From assembly GCA_052143655.1 (NCBI GenBank), contig JBKQSL010000045.1, positions 44,525-108,524 on the forward strand: 64,000 nucleotides of DNA, read 5' to 3'. This document shows positions 26,823 to 36,483 of the stretch, piece by piece; the stretch's first letter is position 1, and each line of letters starts with the position of its first letter. A program made the position numbers and the translations under genes. Under the pieces are notes generated by a model. The model was not told the origin of the DNA. It ran no database searches and was given only the letters and a program-made list of their open reading frames with translations. Source of the stretch: CAVSUR01 sp052143655. GTDB taxonomy: Bacteria > Actinomycetota > Actinomycetes > Streptosporangiales > Streptosporangiaceae.

Positions 26823-28319
26823 ATGACCGAGATGACGCAGGCTGCAGCCGGGCCGGCCAGCCCGGCCCTGGCCGCGCTGATCCCGCGGCTGACCACCATC
26901 TGCGGCCAGGCCAACGTGATCACCGACCCGCAGGAACTGCGCACCTATGAATGCGACGGCCTGACCGCGCACCGCTGTTCCCCCGGTCTGGCCGTGCTGC
27001 CCGGCACCGCGCAGGAGGTGGCCGGCGCCGTGCGCGCGTGCGCCGCGGCGCGGATCCCGTTCATTGCCCGCGGCTCGGGCACCGGCCTGTCCGGGGGCGC
27101 GCTGCCGCGGGCAGACGGCGTGCTGATCGTCATGTCGCGGATGCGAGCCGTCATCGCCATCGATGCCGCCAGCCGCCGCGCCATCGTCGAGCCGGGCGTG
27201 ACCAACCTGGCCATCAGCAAGGCCGCCGAGCCCTACGGCCTGTTCTACGCGCCCGACCCGTCCAGCCAGGTGGTGTGCTCGGTCGGCGGGAACGTGGCCG
27301 AGAACTCCGGCGGCGCGCACTGCCTCAAGCACGGCTTCACCGTGCACCACGTGACCGGGCTGGAGGTGGTGACCCCGCAGGGCGAGCTGACCTGGATCGG
27401 CGACGGCACCGGCGCCTCCCCCGGCTACGACCTGCTGGGCGCGTTCATCGGCTCGGAGGGCACGCTGGGCATCGTCACCAAGGTCATCGTGCGGCTGCTG
27501 CCGGTCCCCGAGGCGGTCACCACGCTGCTGGCGGCGTTCCGGTCGATGGGGGCCGGCGGGGCCGCGGTATCGGCGATCATCGGCGCGGGGATCCTGCCCG
27601 GCGCGATCGAGATGATGGACGCCCTGGCAATCGAGGCCGCCGAGGCGGCGGTGGCCTGCCGGTACCCCGAGGGCGCCGCCGCGGTGCTGATCGTGGAACT
27701 GGATGGCCCGGCCGCCGACGTCGAGCGGGAGACCGCAGCCGTCCGGTCGATCTGCGAGGAGGCGGGCGCCTACGAGATCCGGGCCGCCCGGGACGCCGCC
27801 GAGCGGACCGCGATCTGGACCGGGCGCAAGTCGGCGTTCGCTGCGGTCGGGCGGATCAGCCCCGCGTACATCGTGCAGGACGGGGTGGTGCCGCGCACCG
27901 CGCTGCCGGAAGTGCTGGAGGCGATCAGCGCGCTGTCTGCGCGCAGCGGGATCAGGGTCGCCAACGTCTTCCACGCAGGGGACGGGAACCTGCACCCGCT
28001 GGTGCTGTTCGACGACGCCCAGCCGGCCGCGTGCGAGGCCGCGGAGGTGCTGTCGGGCCAGATCCTGGACCTGTGCATCATCCACGGCGGCTCGATCACC
28101 GGCGAGCACGGCGTGGGGGCGGACAAGTCGCGGTACATGCCGAAGATGTTCAGCCCGGACGACCTGGACACGATGCAGCTGGTCCGCTGCGCGTTCGACC
28201 CGGCCGGGCTGTGCAATCCGGGCAAGATCTTCCCGACGCCGCGGCTGTGCGGCGAGGTTCCCCGCATCCGCCGCGAGCCGCAGCCGCTGGTCGCCGCCGG
28301 TGAAGTGGAGCAGTTTTGA
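26823..28319 (+). CDS. glcD: glycolate oxidase FAD subunit GlcD
   Basis: 498 residues. The VAO/FAD_binding_4 domain is at about 50-190 with IPFIARGSGTGLSGGALP, APDPSSQVVCSVGGNVAENS and GGAHCLKHG. The FAD-oxidase C-terminal domain is at about 230-480 with NVFHAGDGNLHPLVLFDD and GSITGEHGVGADK. It oxidises glycolate (or D-lactate) to glyoxylate with GlcE and GlcF. It is first of three genes in order DEF: a 34-bp gap to glcE, and glcE/glcF overlap. D-lactate dehydrogenase is the main alternative. Confidence 0.92.
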   Translation: MTEMTQAAAGPASPALAALIPRLTTICGQANVITDPQELRTYECDGLTAHRCSPGLAVLPGTAQEVAGAVRACAAARIPFIARGSGTGLSGGALPRADGVLIVMSRMRAVIAIDAASRRAIVEPGVTNLAISKAAEPYGLFYAPDPSSQVVCSVGGNVAENSGGAHCLKHGFTVHHVTGLEVVTPQGELTWIGDGTGASPGYDLLGAFIGSEGTLGIVTKVIVRLLPVPEAVTTLLAAFRSMGAGGAAVSAIIGAGILPGAIEMMDALAIEAAEAAVACRYPEGAAAVLIVELDGPAADVERETAAVRSICEEAGAYEIRAARDAAERTAIWTGRKSAFAAVGRISPAYIVQDGVVPRTALPEVLEAISALSARSGIRVANVFHAGDGNLHPLVLFDDAQPAACEAAEVLSGQILDLCIIHGGSITGEHGVGADKSRYMPKMFSPDDLDTMQLVRCAFDPAGLCNPGKIFPTPRLCGEVPRIRREPQPLVAAGEVEQF

Positions 28320-28353
28320 CGATGCGTAACGGGCTCTCCCGCGCCGGTGCGCG

Positions 28354-29835
28354 ATGACCGCCGCGACGGTTCCCGGGCCGCTCGCCGCGGCGTGCCCGCA
28401 GGTCCGCCCGGCCGCCGAGGCTGATGCCGTCGCCGGGCGCGTGCCCGGCTACGTGGCCGCGCCAGCCAGCACGCAGGAGGCCAGTGCCGTGCTCGCGGCC
28501 GCCGCGGGCCTGGGGCTGGCGGTGGTACCGCGCGGCGCGGGGACGCGGCTGCACTGGGGGGCGCCGCCGGACCGGTGCGACCTGGTGCTCGACACCCGCC
28601 GGCTGGACCGGATCATCGAGCATGCGGCAGGCGACCTGGTGGTCCGGGTGCAGGCCGGCGTCTTGCTCGCGGACCTGGCCGGGCGGCTGGCCGCCGCGGG
28701 GCAGCGGCTGGCCACTGACCCGCCGCCCGGCGGCACGGTCGGCGGCCTGATCGCCACCGGGGTGGCCGGGCCGCTGCGGCTGCGCTACGGCGGCCCGCGT
28801 GACCTGCTCATCGGAACGACCGTGGTGCTGGCTGACGGCACCGTGGCGCGGTCGGGCGGCAAGGTCGTCAAGAACGTGGCCGGCTATGACCTCGGCAAGC
28901 TGTTCGCCGGCTCCAACGGCACGCTGGGGCTGGTCACCGAGGCCGCGTTCCGGCTGCACCCGGTGCCGCAGGCGGTGGCGTACGTAACGGCGCAGTGCCC
29001 GGACGCCGGGACGGCGCAGGCCATGCTGGCGCAGGCGGCGGTTTCGGTGCTGGCACCGTCGGCCGCCGAGCTGTACTGGCCCGGCCGGGACGGGCCGGCC
29101 GAGGCTGCGATCTTGCTGGAGGGCGACCCGGACGGCGTGGCCGAGCGGGCGGACCAGCTGTCGGCGCTGCTTGTCGGCGCAGGGCTGGCCGGCGCAGGGC
29201 TTGCCGGCGCAGGGCCGGGCGGCGGGACAGCTGGCAGTGGCGGGCGCGGCGCCGTCGTCGTCACCGCGCAAGCGCCCCCGTGGTGGGGCCGGGGTGCCGC
29301 GGCGGCGGCCGATGGGACCGTGCTGCGAATCGCGTACTGGGCCGGGCGGTGCGCCGCTGTGCTGAACGCGCTCGCCGCGGCGGGTGCCGCGGCGGACCTC
29401 GACCCGGTCGTCAGCGGGTCGGCAGCAGCCGGGGTGCTGCACGCCGCGCTGCCGGCCGGCGCGCCGCCGGCCGCGGTGGCCGAGTTCGTGGCCGCGGCGA
29501 GAGCAGCGGTGCGCCGCGGACCTGAGCTGGCTGCGGCGGGCCACCCGGCCGCGGCGGCAGTCAGCCGGGGACCGGGCCTGCCCCCGGCCAGAATCCGGGA
29601 CCGGGCCGGGCCAGCCAGCAGCTCCGGCACGGTCCCGGGCGGCAGCCCCGGCCTGCCGGACAGGAGCCCCAGCCTGCCGGGCGGCAGCGTCGTGGTCGTG
29701 CACGCGCCGCCCGCCGTCCGCGATCTCGTCGACCTGTGGGGCCCGGTGCCCGCGGACGGCCTGATGCGGGCGGTCAAGGACCAGTTCGACCCCGGGCACC
29801 GGATGGCGCCGGGCCGATTCGCCGGAGGCATCTGA
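28354..29835 (+). CDS. glcE: glycolate oxidase FAD-binding subunit GlcE
   Basis: 493 residues from ATG 28354. The FAD_binding_4 motifs are GLAVVPRGAGTRLHWGAPP, VQAGVLLADLAGRLAAAG, LATDPPPGGTVGGLIATG and GGKVVKNVAGYDLGKLFAGS, typical of GlcE. The C-terminal half is alanine/glycine-rich with inserted linkers, including a GLAGA pentapeptide repeat from a 15-bp tandem repeat at 29176-29216. At 493 residues it is longer than typical GlcE (about 350-400) because of these linkers. It overlaps glcF by TGATG. Confidence 0.9.
   Translation: MTAATVPGPLAAACPQVRPAAEADAVAGRVPGYVAAPASTQEASAVLAAAAGLGLAVVPRGAGTRLHWGAPPDRCDLVLDTRRLDRIIEHAAGDLVVRVQAGVLLADLAGRLAAAGQRLATDPPPGGTVGGLIATGVAGPLRLRYGGPRDLLIGTTVVLADGTVARSGGKVVKNVAGYDLGKLFAGSNGTLGLVTEAAFRLHPVPQAVAYVTAQCPDAGTAQAMLAQAAVSVLAPSAAELYWPGRDGPAEAAILLEGDPDGVAERADQLSALLVGAGLAGAGLAGAGPGGGTAGSGGRGAVVVTAQAPPWWGRGAAAAADGTVLRIAYWAGRCAAVLNALAAAGAAADLDPVVSGSAAAGVLHAALPAGAPPAAVAEFVAAARAAVRRGPELAAAGHPAAAAVSRGPGLPPARIRDRAGPASSSGTVPGGSPGLPDRSPSLPGGSVVVVHAPPAVRDLVDLWGPVPADGLMRAVKDQFDPGHRMAPGRFAGGI
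29176..29216. repeat. 15-bp in-frame tandem repeat within glcE
   Basis: GGCGCAGGGCTGGCC, GGCGCAGGGCTTGCC and a third partial copy GGCGCAGGGCC, encoding GAGLA-type units in a linker. Confidence 0.85.
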
Positions 29836-31406
29836 TGCCGTCACCTGACGGTCCCGACCGCCCTGTCCCCGCCGGGACTGTCAGCTCGCCCGGCGGGCCA
29901 GGCCCGGCAGACAGCCGGACCGCAGACAGCCGGACCGCAGACAGCCGGGCGCCCGGGACCGGCGGGCCCGCGGGCGGCTCCCGCTCGGGCGGCCACGACC
30001 CGTCCGGCGGTCTCGACCCGCGAGGCGAATTGCGCGCGCTGGCCGGCGACTGCGTGCACTGCGGGTTCTGCCTGCCGGCCTGCCCGACTTACCTGCTGTG
30101 GGCCGAGGAGATGGATTCCCCGCGCGGGCGCATCCACCTCATCACCCAGCTGCTGGACGGGGCGCCGGGCGGCGCGGCTACCGCCGCGCACCTCGACCGC
30201 TGCCTGGGCTGCATGGCCTGCGTTCCCGCCTGCCCGTCCGGAGTCCGCTACGACCGGCTGATCGAGGCGGCCCGGAGCTGGGCGGATGAGCCGCCGCCGG
30301 GCACGGCACCGCTGCCCGCCCGGTCACTGCGCGACCGGGCGGTGCGCACCGCCATCTTCCAGACGTTCCCGTATCCGGACCGGCTGCGCCTGCTGCTCGG
30401 CCCGCTGCGCTTCGCCCAGCGCGCCGACCTGGACCGGCTGCCCGGCGGCCCGCGTACAGCGGCAGGTGCGGCACCCGGCGCGAGCGCCCAGCCGGGCGCG
30501 GCCCGCCGCGCCGCGCGAACGGCCAGCCGCGCTCTTGGCAGGATGGTGCCGCCAGAACTGGCCGCGGCGCTGCAGGTCGCGCCCCGGCCGCGGCCGGGCG
30601 CCCCCCGCGGCGCGCTGCCCGAGCGGGTGCCGGCCCGCGGCCCGCGGCGCGCGGTCGTCGGCATGCTCACCGGATGCGTGCAGCAGGTGTTTTTCCCCGA
30701 GGTCAACGCGGCGACCGCGCGGGTGCTGGCGATGGAGGGCTGCGAGGTGGTGATCCCCCGCAGCCAGGGCTGCTGCGGGGCGCTGTCGCTGCACGCCGGG
30801 CGCCGCACCGAGGCGGCGGAGTTCGCCCGCCGCGCGATCACCGAGTTCGAGCGGGCCGACGTCGACGCGATCGTGGTGAACGCGGCCGGCTGCGGCTCGG
30901 CGATGAAAGAGTACGCAGGCCTGCTGGCTGATGGCGGCGGCGGCTGGGCGCAGCGGTCCGCGGCGGCGAGCGCGAAGGTCCGCGACCTGTCCGAGTTCCT
31001 GGCCGAACTAGGACCGGCCGCGCCGCGGCACCCGCTGGAGCTGACCGTGGCCTACCACGACGCCTGTCATCTGGCCCAGGCCCAGCGGGTCACCCGGCAG
31101 CCGCGGGACCTGCTCACGGCGATCCCCGGGCTGACGCTGGCCGAGATCGGCGAGGCCGGGGTCTGCTGCGGATCGGCGGGGATCTACAACCTGGTCCAGC
31201 CGGCTGCGGCCGGCGAGCTGGGAGCCCGCAAGGCGGCGGCGGTCCGCGGGACTGGCGCCGGGCTGCTCGTCTCGGGGAATCCCGGCTGCGCCCTGCAGAT
31301 TTCCGCCGCGCTGGCAGCGCAGGGCGCCGCGCTGCCGATGGCGCACATCGCCGAGGTGCTCGACGCCTCGCTGCGCGGCAGGGGCACGGCCGCCCTGCTC
31401 GGCTGA
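29835..31406 (+). CDS. glcF: glycolate oxidase iron-sulfur subunit GlcF
   Basis: 523 residues, ATG 29835 overlapping the glcE stop. A 65-residue disordered leader contains a DSRTA repeat from 15-bp tandem units at 29908-29949. Two 4Fe-4S ferredoxin motifs follow at about 76-87 and 126-137 (CVHCGFCLPACP, CLGCMACVPACP). Two CCG (DUF224) domains complete it: GCVQQVFFPEV with GCCGALSLHAG, and YHDACHLAQAQ with GVCCGSAGIYN. It passes electrons from the flavin subunits to the respiratory chain. Confidence 0.93.
   Translation: MPSPDGPDRPVPAGTVSSPGGPGPADSRTADSRTADSRAPGTGGPAGGSRSGGHDPSGGLDPRGELRALAGDCVHCGFCLPACPTYLLWAEEMDSPRGRIHLITQLLDGAPGGAATAAHLDRCLGCMACVPACPSGVRYDRLIEAARSWADEPPPGTAPLPARSLRDRAVRTAIFQTFPYPDRLRLLLGPLRFAQRADLDRLPGGPRTAAGAAPGASAQPGAARRAARTASRALGRMVPPELAAALQVAPRPRPGAPRGALPERVPARGPRRAVVGMLTGCVQQVFFPEVNAATARVLAMEGCEVVIPRSQGCCGALSLHAGRRTEAAEFARRAITEFERADVDAIVVNAAGCGSAMKEYAGLLADGGGGWAQRSAAASAKVRDLSEFLAELGPAAPRHPLELTVAYHDACHLAQAQRVTRQPRDLLTAIPGLTLAEIGEAGVCCGSAGIYNLVQPAAAGELGARKAAAVRGTGAGLLVSGNPGCALQISAALAAQGAALPMAHIAEVLDASLRGRGTAALLG
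29908..29949. repeat. 15-bp in-frame tandem repeat within glcF
   Basis: CAGACAGCCGGACCG at 29908-29922 and 29923-29937, plus a partial third copy to 29949. It encodes DSRTA units in the N-terminal leader. Confidence 0.85.
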
Positions 31407-31527
31407 GCACTGCCAGCTGGCCGTTCCCGACTGCGCCGGCCGATAGCAGCCCGGCCCTGGCGTGAATGCGCGGAAGACCAGCATGATGGCGCCATGACGG
31501 CACCACGACGTCTTGTCTGACACGCCG

Positions 31528-31578
31528 TGACGTCATACCGACTTGACTGACGTCATCAGTGATGTCACGATGACGTCA
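31528..31578 (+). promoter_or_regulatory. array of TGACGTCA palindromes (operator of the adjacent RHH gene)
   Basis: TGACGTCA at 31528-31535, 31548-31555 and 31571-31578, plus TGATGTCA at 31560-31567. The last box runs into the ATG start codon at 31578, and no Shine-Dalgarno is visible, so the transcript may be leaderless. Ribbon-helix-helix dimers bind short palindromes cooperatively, so autorepression is a natural inference. Confidence 0.7.
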
Positions 31579-32069
31579 TGGAGCTGTCAGAGTATGTGAG
31601 CGCACTGCGACGCGAGCTGTCGTCGCTGACCCGGTTCGCCGGCGACGACGTGACCCGCGTGGCGGAACTGCTCGCCCAGTCGCTGGACCCGGCGGTCCGG
31701 CTGACGCTGCTGGACGTGCTGACTGCCGCCGCCGCGGAGATCACCTCGCGGCTGGACAGCGCGGTCATCGACGTGCGGCTGTCGTCCGGCGAGCCGGAGT
31801 TCGTCATCACCGCGCGCCCGTCCGAGGAGCCGGCCGAGCCGGCCCGGGGCACCGCCGAGGGAACCGAGGAGGCCGGCACCAGCCGGGTGACCCTGCGGAT
31901 CTCCGAGGCCCTGAAGGCCCGGGTCGAGGCGGCCGCCGCCGCGGCGGGCGTGTCGGTCAACTCCTGGCTGATCCGCGCCGCGGCCGAGGCCCTCGACGGC
32001 CCCCGGCCGGCCGGCCGGACCCGGCGCTCCGGCGTCGGCCAGCACATCACCGGCTACCACCGCAGCTGA
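31578..32069 (+). CDS. ribbon-helix-helix (HicB/Arc-like) regulator
   Basis: 163 residues. The N-terminal 75 residues are helical with an RFAGDDVTRVAELLAQSLDP segment and a predicted dimerisation region of unknown type. A linker of E/P/A residues follows. The C-terminal RHH motif is VTLRISEALKARVEAAAAAA, then GVSVNSWLIRAAAEAL. It resembles HicB-family antitoxin-like regulators, but there is no HicA toxin next door. The neighbours are a DUF4097 protein and a small basic protein. The TGACGTCA array overlaps the start. Confidence 0.8.
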   Translation: MELSEYVSALRRELSSLTRFAGDDVTRVAELLAQSLDPAVRLTLLDVLTAAAAEITSRLDSAVIDVRLSSGEPEFVITARPSEEPAEPARGTAEGTEEAGTSRVTLRISEALKARVEAAAAAAGVSVNSWLIRAAAEALDGPRPAGRTRRSGVGQHITGYHRS

Positions 32070-32133
32070 GCCGGCCGCGACAGCTCCGGTTAGCACCCGT
32101 GACACCCGACCCGGCGAGACTAAGGACAAGACC

Positions 32134-32991
32134 ATGGCCAGCTGGGAATTTCCCGGTTCCGATCCCCTCGACGTGCACATCGACGTGCCCAGCGGCAGCA
32201 TCGACCTGTCCGCCGAGCCCACCGACATGATCAGGGTCACCGCCGAGCCCGGCCACTCCGGCGGGTTCGGCTGGGACCTGCTCGAGCAACTGCAGGAGCA
32301 GTTCGGCGACCTGGGCCGGCGCGGCCCTGACCCGGCCAGCCTGCTGCGGGTCGAGTGCGCCGACGGCCGGCTGGAGATCACCGCGCCGAAGGGTGCCGGG
32401 CTGCGCCGCCGCGGCTCCGGCGTGCAGCTCACCGTCCAGGTCCCGGCCGGATCACGCTGCATGATCAGCACCGCGTCGGCCGACATCACCTGCCTGGGCA
32501 GCCTGGGCGCGCTCACCGTGCGCACGGCCAGCGGGGACGTGCGGGCCGCCGTGATCACCGGGCCGGCCGACATCCAGACGGCCTCGGGCGATGTCTGGAT
32601 GGACCAGGCGTCCGGCGACGCCCGGCTGCACTCGGCCTCTGGCGACATCAGGCTCGACCAGGCCGCCGCCGACGTGCTCGTCAATACGGCCAGCGGCGAC
32701 CTGGCCCTCGGCGCCGCAGCCGGCTCGGTCACCGTCCGCGGCGCCAGCGGCGACGTCCGGCTCGACTGCGTCGCCTCCGGCGAGGTCTCGGTCACCACCG
32801 TCTCCGGCGACGTCACCGTCGGGGTGGCCGCGGGCACCGGCGTCTACCTGGACCTGTCGGCCGTGACCGGCGACATCAGCAGCCAGCTGGACGAATCCGA
32901 GGACGACGGCGGCCCGGCCCTGACGCTCAAGTGCCGCAGCGTCAGCGGCGACATCAACGTACTGCGCGCGGCCCCGGCCACGTCCCGCTGA
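32134..32991 (+). CDS. DUF4097-family beta-solenoid protein
   Basis: 285 residues. From about residue 105 it is a regular series of 15-20-residue beta repeats with the ASGD signature (VRTASGDVRAAV, IQTASGDVWMDQ, HSASGDIRLDQ, VNTASGDLALG, VRGASGDVRLD, TVSGDVTVG, RSVSGDINVL), typical of DUF4097. There is no signal peptide or TM helix, so it is probably cytoplasmic. Function unknown. It lies 64 bp after the RHH gene and 44 bp before the small basic protein, so the three probably form one unit. Confidence 0.85.
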   Translation: MASWEFPGSDPLDVHIDVPSGSIDLSAEPTDMIRVTAEPGHSGGFGWDLLEQLQEQFGDLGRRGPDPASLLRVECADGRLEITAPKGAGLRRRGSGVQLTVQVPAGSRCMISTASADITCLGSLGALTVRTASGDVRAAVITGPADIQTASGDVWMDQASGDARLHSASGDIRLDQAAADVLVNTASGDLALGAAAGSVTVRGASGDVRLDCVASGEVSVTTVSGDVTVGVAAGTGVYLDLSAVTGDISSQLDESEDDGGPALTLKCRSVSGDINVLRAAPATSR

Positions 32992-33035
32992 TCAGTCCCT
33001 CCCGCGGCCCCGCCGCTCACCGGAAGGAGCGTGCT

Positions 33036-33215
33036 GTGCATCCCACCGTTCTCACCGAGCTAACCGGCCAGCGCATCGCTGACTACCGCAAGGCGGCCAG
33101 CGCCAGCCACCGCCGGGCCGCCAGCCGCGCACCGCGCCGGACTGTCCGGTACCGGGCCGGCTGGACCCTGGTCGCGCTGGGCCTGCGGCTCGCCGCCGCG
33201 CCCTCACGTGGCTGA
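33036..33215 (+). CDS. small basic protein of the RHH-DUF4097 unit
   Basis: 59 residues from GTG 33036, with GGAAGGAGC 5-6 nt upstream. It reads [20 protein letters not shown], is Arg-rich in the middle ([18 protein letters not shown]) and ends with a short hydrophobic amphipathic helix ([12 protein letters not shown]). No named family is recognised. It may associate with membrane through the C-terminal helix. Its last 12 bp overlap the convergent miaA-dapF gene end. Confidence 0.72.
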   Translation: MHPTVLTELTGQRIADYRKAASASHRRAASRAPRRTVRYRAGWTLVALGLRLAAAPSRG

Positions 33216-35180
33216 AGCGCCAGGGCCGACCGCGAGCCACCTGGCGTCCAGGTCGCCCTCGGCCACGATGACCGCCGGTCCGGTCAGCAGGCTGGCCGTC
33301 GCGCTGGGCGTGACGGCCAGCCTGCCGCCGGGCACGGTCACGGTCCATGGCGGGCCTGCCGGGCCGGGCCACTCGCCCGCGGCCGCGCTGGCCGCCACGG
33401 CGGCCGCGACGGCGCCGGTGCCGCACGACAGGGTGACTCCCGATCCCCGCTCGTGTACCCGCATCTCCGCCTGCCGCTCGCCGCTGATGCGCACGAGCTC
33501 GACGTTCGCCCCCGCCGGGAACTGGGCCTGGTCCAGCTGCGGCGGCGCGTCCAGGTCGAAACCGGCCAGCGGCTCATCGACCACGCAGGCCAGGTGCGGA
33601 TTCCCCACGCTGATGGCCAGGCCCGCGCAGGGCCGCCCGCCGATGACGGCCTTCCCGCCGCCCAGCACCGCGGCCGGGCCCATGTCCACGGTCAGCTGGC
33701 GGCCGGCGGCCTGGCGCACGGCCCGCACGCCCGCCCGCGTCGCCACCGGCACTACCGGCCCGGCGGCGAGACCGTGGTCGAGCAGGTAGCGGACGAAGAC
33801 CCTGATCCCGTTCCCGCACATTTCCGCGATGCTGCCGTCGCCGTTGCGGTAGTCCATGAACCACTCGGCGTCCCCCGCGGACTCTGCTTGCCCGGTGCGC
33901 TGGGCTTGGCCGGGGCTTTGCGGTTGCCCGGCGCCCTGGGCCTGCGCGGCGGCCGCCGCGCGCACGACCCGCAGCACCCCGTCGGCACCCAGCCCGGCAT
34001 GCCGGGCGCAGATCCGCCTGACCAGCTCGGGCGTCAGGTCTAGGCGCCCGTCCGGGTCGGGCAGAAGCACGAAGTCGTTCCCGGTCCCGTGCCCCTTGGC
34101 GAATCGCATGGGCCCGATGCTAACGGCCGCCGGGGACGGCCCGGCCGGGTCGCCGCTCCGGGCGCGCCCGGACCCGACGGTCCCGGTCGGCGCGGCCCCG
34201 GGCGGCGCGGCCCCGGGCGGCGCAGGCCCGGCTGACCCGGTCCTGGCCGGCGGCTGGCCGGCGGGCCCCGGCGGATCGTCCGCTCGGGCCAGCGCCGCCG
34301 CCTGGCGGCGCAGCTGCTGCCCAGTGCCGTCCAGCCAGCAGATCCTGGGGTCGCGGCGAAACCATGACTCCTGCCGGCGGGCGAACCGCCGGGTGGCCCG
34401 CACCGTCTCCTCGATCGCCTGCTGCTGCGTCCATTCGCCGTCGAGGAAGCGCAGCACCTGCGCGTATCCCAGCGCCCGGCTGGCGGTCCGGCCCTCGCGC
34501 AGGCCCGCGGCGGCCAGGCGGCGGACCTCCTCGACCAGGCCGAGCTCCCACATGCCGGTGACCCGCACGGCGATGCGCGCGTCCAGCTCGGGGCGCGGGA
34601 TCTCGATCCCGATCTGGACGGCGTCGTAGATCGACTCGTACTGCGGAAGCTCGGCAGTGAACGGCGCGCCGGACAGCTCGATGACCTCCAGCGCGCGGAC
34701 GATCCGGCGGCCGTTCCCGGGCAGGATCACCGCGGCGGCCGCCGGGTCCCGCTCGGCCAGCCTGCGGTGCAGGGCGGCACTGCCCATCCGGCTGAGCTCG
34801 TCTTCCAGCCGGCCCCGCAGGGCCGGGTCGGTGCCCGGGAACTCCAGCCGGTCCAGGGCCGCGCGCACGTACAGGCCGGATCCGCCGACCAGGATGGGCA
34901 CCCGGCCCCGGCCGTGGATCTCGGCGATCGCGGCCCGGGCCAGCCGCTGATATTCCGACACGCTGGCCGAGGTCGTGACGTCCCAGCTGTCCAGCAGGTG
35001 ATGCGGGACGCCGGCCCGCTGGCCGGGCGGCAGCTTGGCGGTGCCGATGTCCATGCCGCGATACAGCTGCATGGAGTCAGCGTTAATGATCTCGCCGTCC
35101 AGCTCCGCGGCCAGATACAGCGACAGCTCGGACTTCCCCGCGGCCGTCGGTCCCACGACCGCGATCACAGGCAGCGGCAT
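33204..35180 (-). CDS. MiaA-DapF fusion: tRNA dimethylallyltransferase + diaminopimelate epimerase
   Basis: One 658-residue frame without a stop. Residues 1-310 are MiaA: Walker [10 protein letters not shown] (about 10-18), [55 protein letters not shown]. It dimethylallylates A37 of tRNA. A P/A/G-rich linker follows. DapF starts at residue 358 (ATG 34109): [16 protein letters not shown], catalytic Cys in [18 protein letters not shown] and in [12 protein letters not shown]; it makes meso-DAP for peptidoglycan and lysine. DapF has a Gln/Ala/Pro-rich insert of about 28 residues after [12 protein letters not shown] 34109 has no clear Shine-Dalgarno, which favours a true fusion, but independent DapF initiation cannot be excluded. 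Confidence 0.85.
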   Translation of the reverse strand: MPLPVIAVVGPTAAGKSELSLYLAAELDGEIINADSMQLYRGMDIGTAKLPPGQRAGVPHHLLDSWDVTTSASVSEYQRLARAAIAEIHGRGRVPILVGGSGLYVRAALDRLEFPGTDPALRGRLEDELSRMGSAALHRRLAERDPAAAAVILPGNGRRIVRALEVIELSGAPFTAELPQYESIYDAVQIGIEIPRPELDARIAVRVTGMWELGLVEEVRRLAAAGLREGRTASRALGYAQVLRFLDGEWTQQQAIEETVRATRRFARRQESWFRRDPRICWLDGTGQQLRRQAAALARADDPPGPAGQPPARTGSAGPAPPGAAPPGAAPTGTVGSGRARSGDPAGPSPAAVSIGPMRFAKGHGTGNDFVLLPDPDGRLDLTPELVRRICARHAGLGADGVLRVVRAAAAAQAQGAGQPQSPGQAQRTGQAESAGDAEWFMDYRNGDGSIAEMCGNGIRVFVRYLLDHGLAAGPVVPVATRAGVRAVRQAAGRQLTVDMGPAAVLGGGKAVIGGRPCAGLAISVGNPHLACVVDEPLAGFDLDAPPQLDQAQFPAGANVELVRISGERQAEMRVHERGSGVTLSCGTGAVAAAVAASAAAGEWPGPAGPPWTVTVPGGRLAVTPSATASLLTGPAVIVAEGDLDARWLAVGPGASAT

Positions 35181-35279
35181 CTGCCCAGTAAACCAGCCTC
35201 CGCCGGGCGGCTCAGCCGGGCGCGCACCGCGGCCAGCGTGCTTAGGCGGCGCAGCCCGGCCGGGCCGGTCAGCGGCCGA

Positions 35280-36161
35280 TCAGCCGGCTGGAGGGGCTGC
35301 CGCGGCCAGCCGGGTCCCGGCGCCAGCCGGCTGGTCCCGGCCGGGCTCAGCGGTCAGGAACGCGGTGACCGCGGCGGCGAAGCGCTTCGGTTCCTGCCAG
35401 AACAGCAGGTGCCCGAGCTCGGGGAACATCACCAGCTCAGCGTCCGCGATACGGGCGGCGAGCAGCCGCGCGTTGCGCGGGTCGACGATCGCGTCCGCGG
35501 TGCCGTGCAGGACCAGCGTGCTGGCCCGGATGCGCGCCTGCCGCCCGCGCCCGGCCCAGCGAGCGCCGGCCGCCGCCTGGGCCAGCCAGGCGCGGCGGTC
35601 CTGGGGGTAATCCCGGCGCAGCTGCGCCAGTTGCCCGACGACCGCATCGCGCTCTGCGGCGCTGCGCGGGGCCAGCGCGTTCTCCGCATGCCGGCGCATC
35701 GACTCGTCCCGGCTCATCCGGCCGGTGGCCGCGAGCAGCCGCACGGTGCCAGCAGGCATGGGATAGGCCAGCGGCCAGCCCGGCCCGGTACACGCCAGGA
35801 CCAGCCGCCGGACCCGCTGCGGATGGCGGATTGCCAGCTCCTGGGCGATCAGGCCGCCGAGGCTCGCGCCGAGCACGTGCGCGGCGGCGATCCCGGCGTG
35901 ACCGAGCACGGCGCAGGCGTCGTCGGCCATGTCCGCGACCCGCAGCCGGCTAGCGGGCAGCTCGGTCCGGCCGCTCCCCCGGTTGTCTACCAGCACGAGC
36001 CGGAAATGGCGGCCGAGCTCAGGGAGCAGGGGTCCCCAGCCGTGCCGGTCGAAGCCCATGCCCTGAATGAGCATCAGCCACGGACGGCGCGGATGCCAGG
36101 TCCCGCGCAGCTCATAGCCGATCCGCACGTCACCGCGGCGGGCTTCCCGCACCTTGACCAC
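35280..36161 (-). CDS. alpha/beta hydrolase
   Basis: 293 residues. The fold is clear: LMLIQGMGFDRHGW (oxyanion region), VLVDNRGSGRTELP, nucleophile elbow GASLGG (about 103-108), acid in TLVLHGTADAIVDPRNA, and catalytic His in ELGHLLFWQEP. It resembles the BioH/haloperoxidase-like esterase group; the substrate is not predictable. It lies 99 bp upstream of miaA on the same strand; that gap shows no gene. A 20-residue disordered tail ends the protein. Confidence 0.8.
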   Translation of the reverse strand: MVKVREARRGDVRIGYELRGTWHPRRPWLMLIQGMGFDRHGWGPLLPELGRHFRLVLVDNRGSGRTELPASRLRVADMADDACAVLGHAGIAAAHVLGASLGGLIAQELAIRHPQRVRRLVLACTGPGWPLAYPMPAGTVRLLAATGRMSRDESMRRHAENALAPRSAAERDAVVGQLAQLRRDYPQDRRAWLAQAAAGARWAGRGRQARIRASTLVLHGTADAIVDPRNARLLAARIADAELVMFPELGHLLFWQEPKRFAAAVTAFLTAEPGRDQPAGAGTRLAAAAPPAG

Positions 36162-36483
36162 GCCGCCTCCCGGTCACCGGGCTAGCACGAGCAGACCTGC
36201 GCCCGCCGCCCCTGGCCGGCCGTCACGATCACCCGGAAACGATAGTGCGCACTCGCACCCTTCCATGCAAGTTATACCAAGCATGTCAGCGCGGGTCTGG
36301 GACAAGGCGGCCTAGCGGCGGCAGGTCGGGCGGGGCCATGCGACCGGGCGGGTGACCGGCGACGGGGGTCGGCGGACCGGCAGACGAGGCGCGTGGCCTG
36401 GCGGGCTAGCAGACGCAGGACGGGTCAGTCCGCGCCGTGTCGCTGGAGCCGCGCCGACCGGCCCTGCTCAGGCTGCGGCGAGG

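Noticed and set aside
31507..31512. A further GACGTC near the operator array
   Set aside because: Lacks the flanking T and A of TGACGTCA, so it was not counted as a box.
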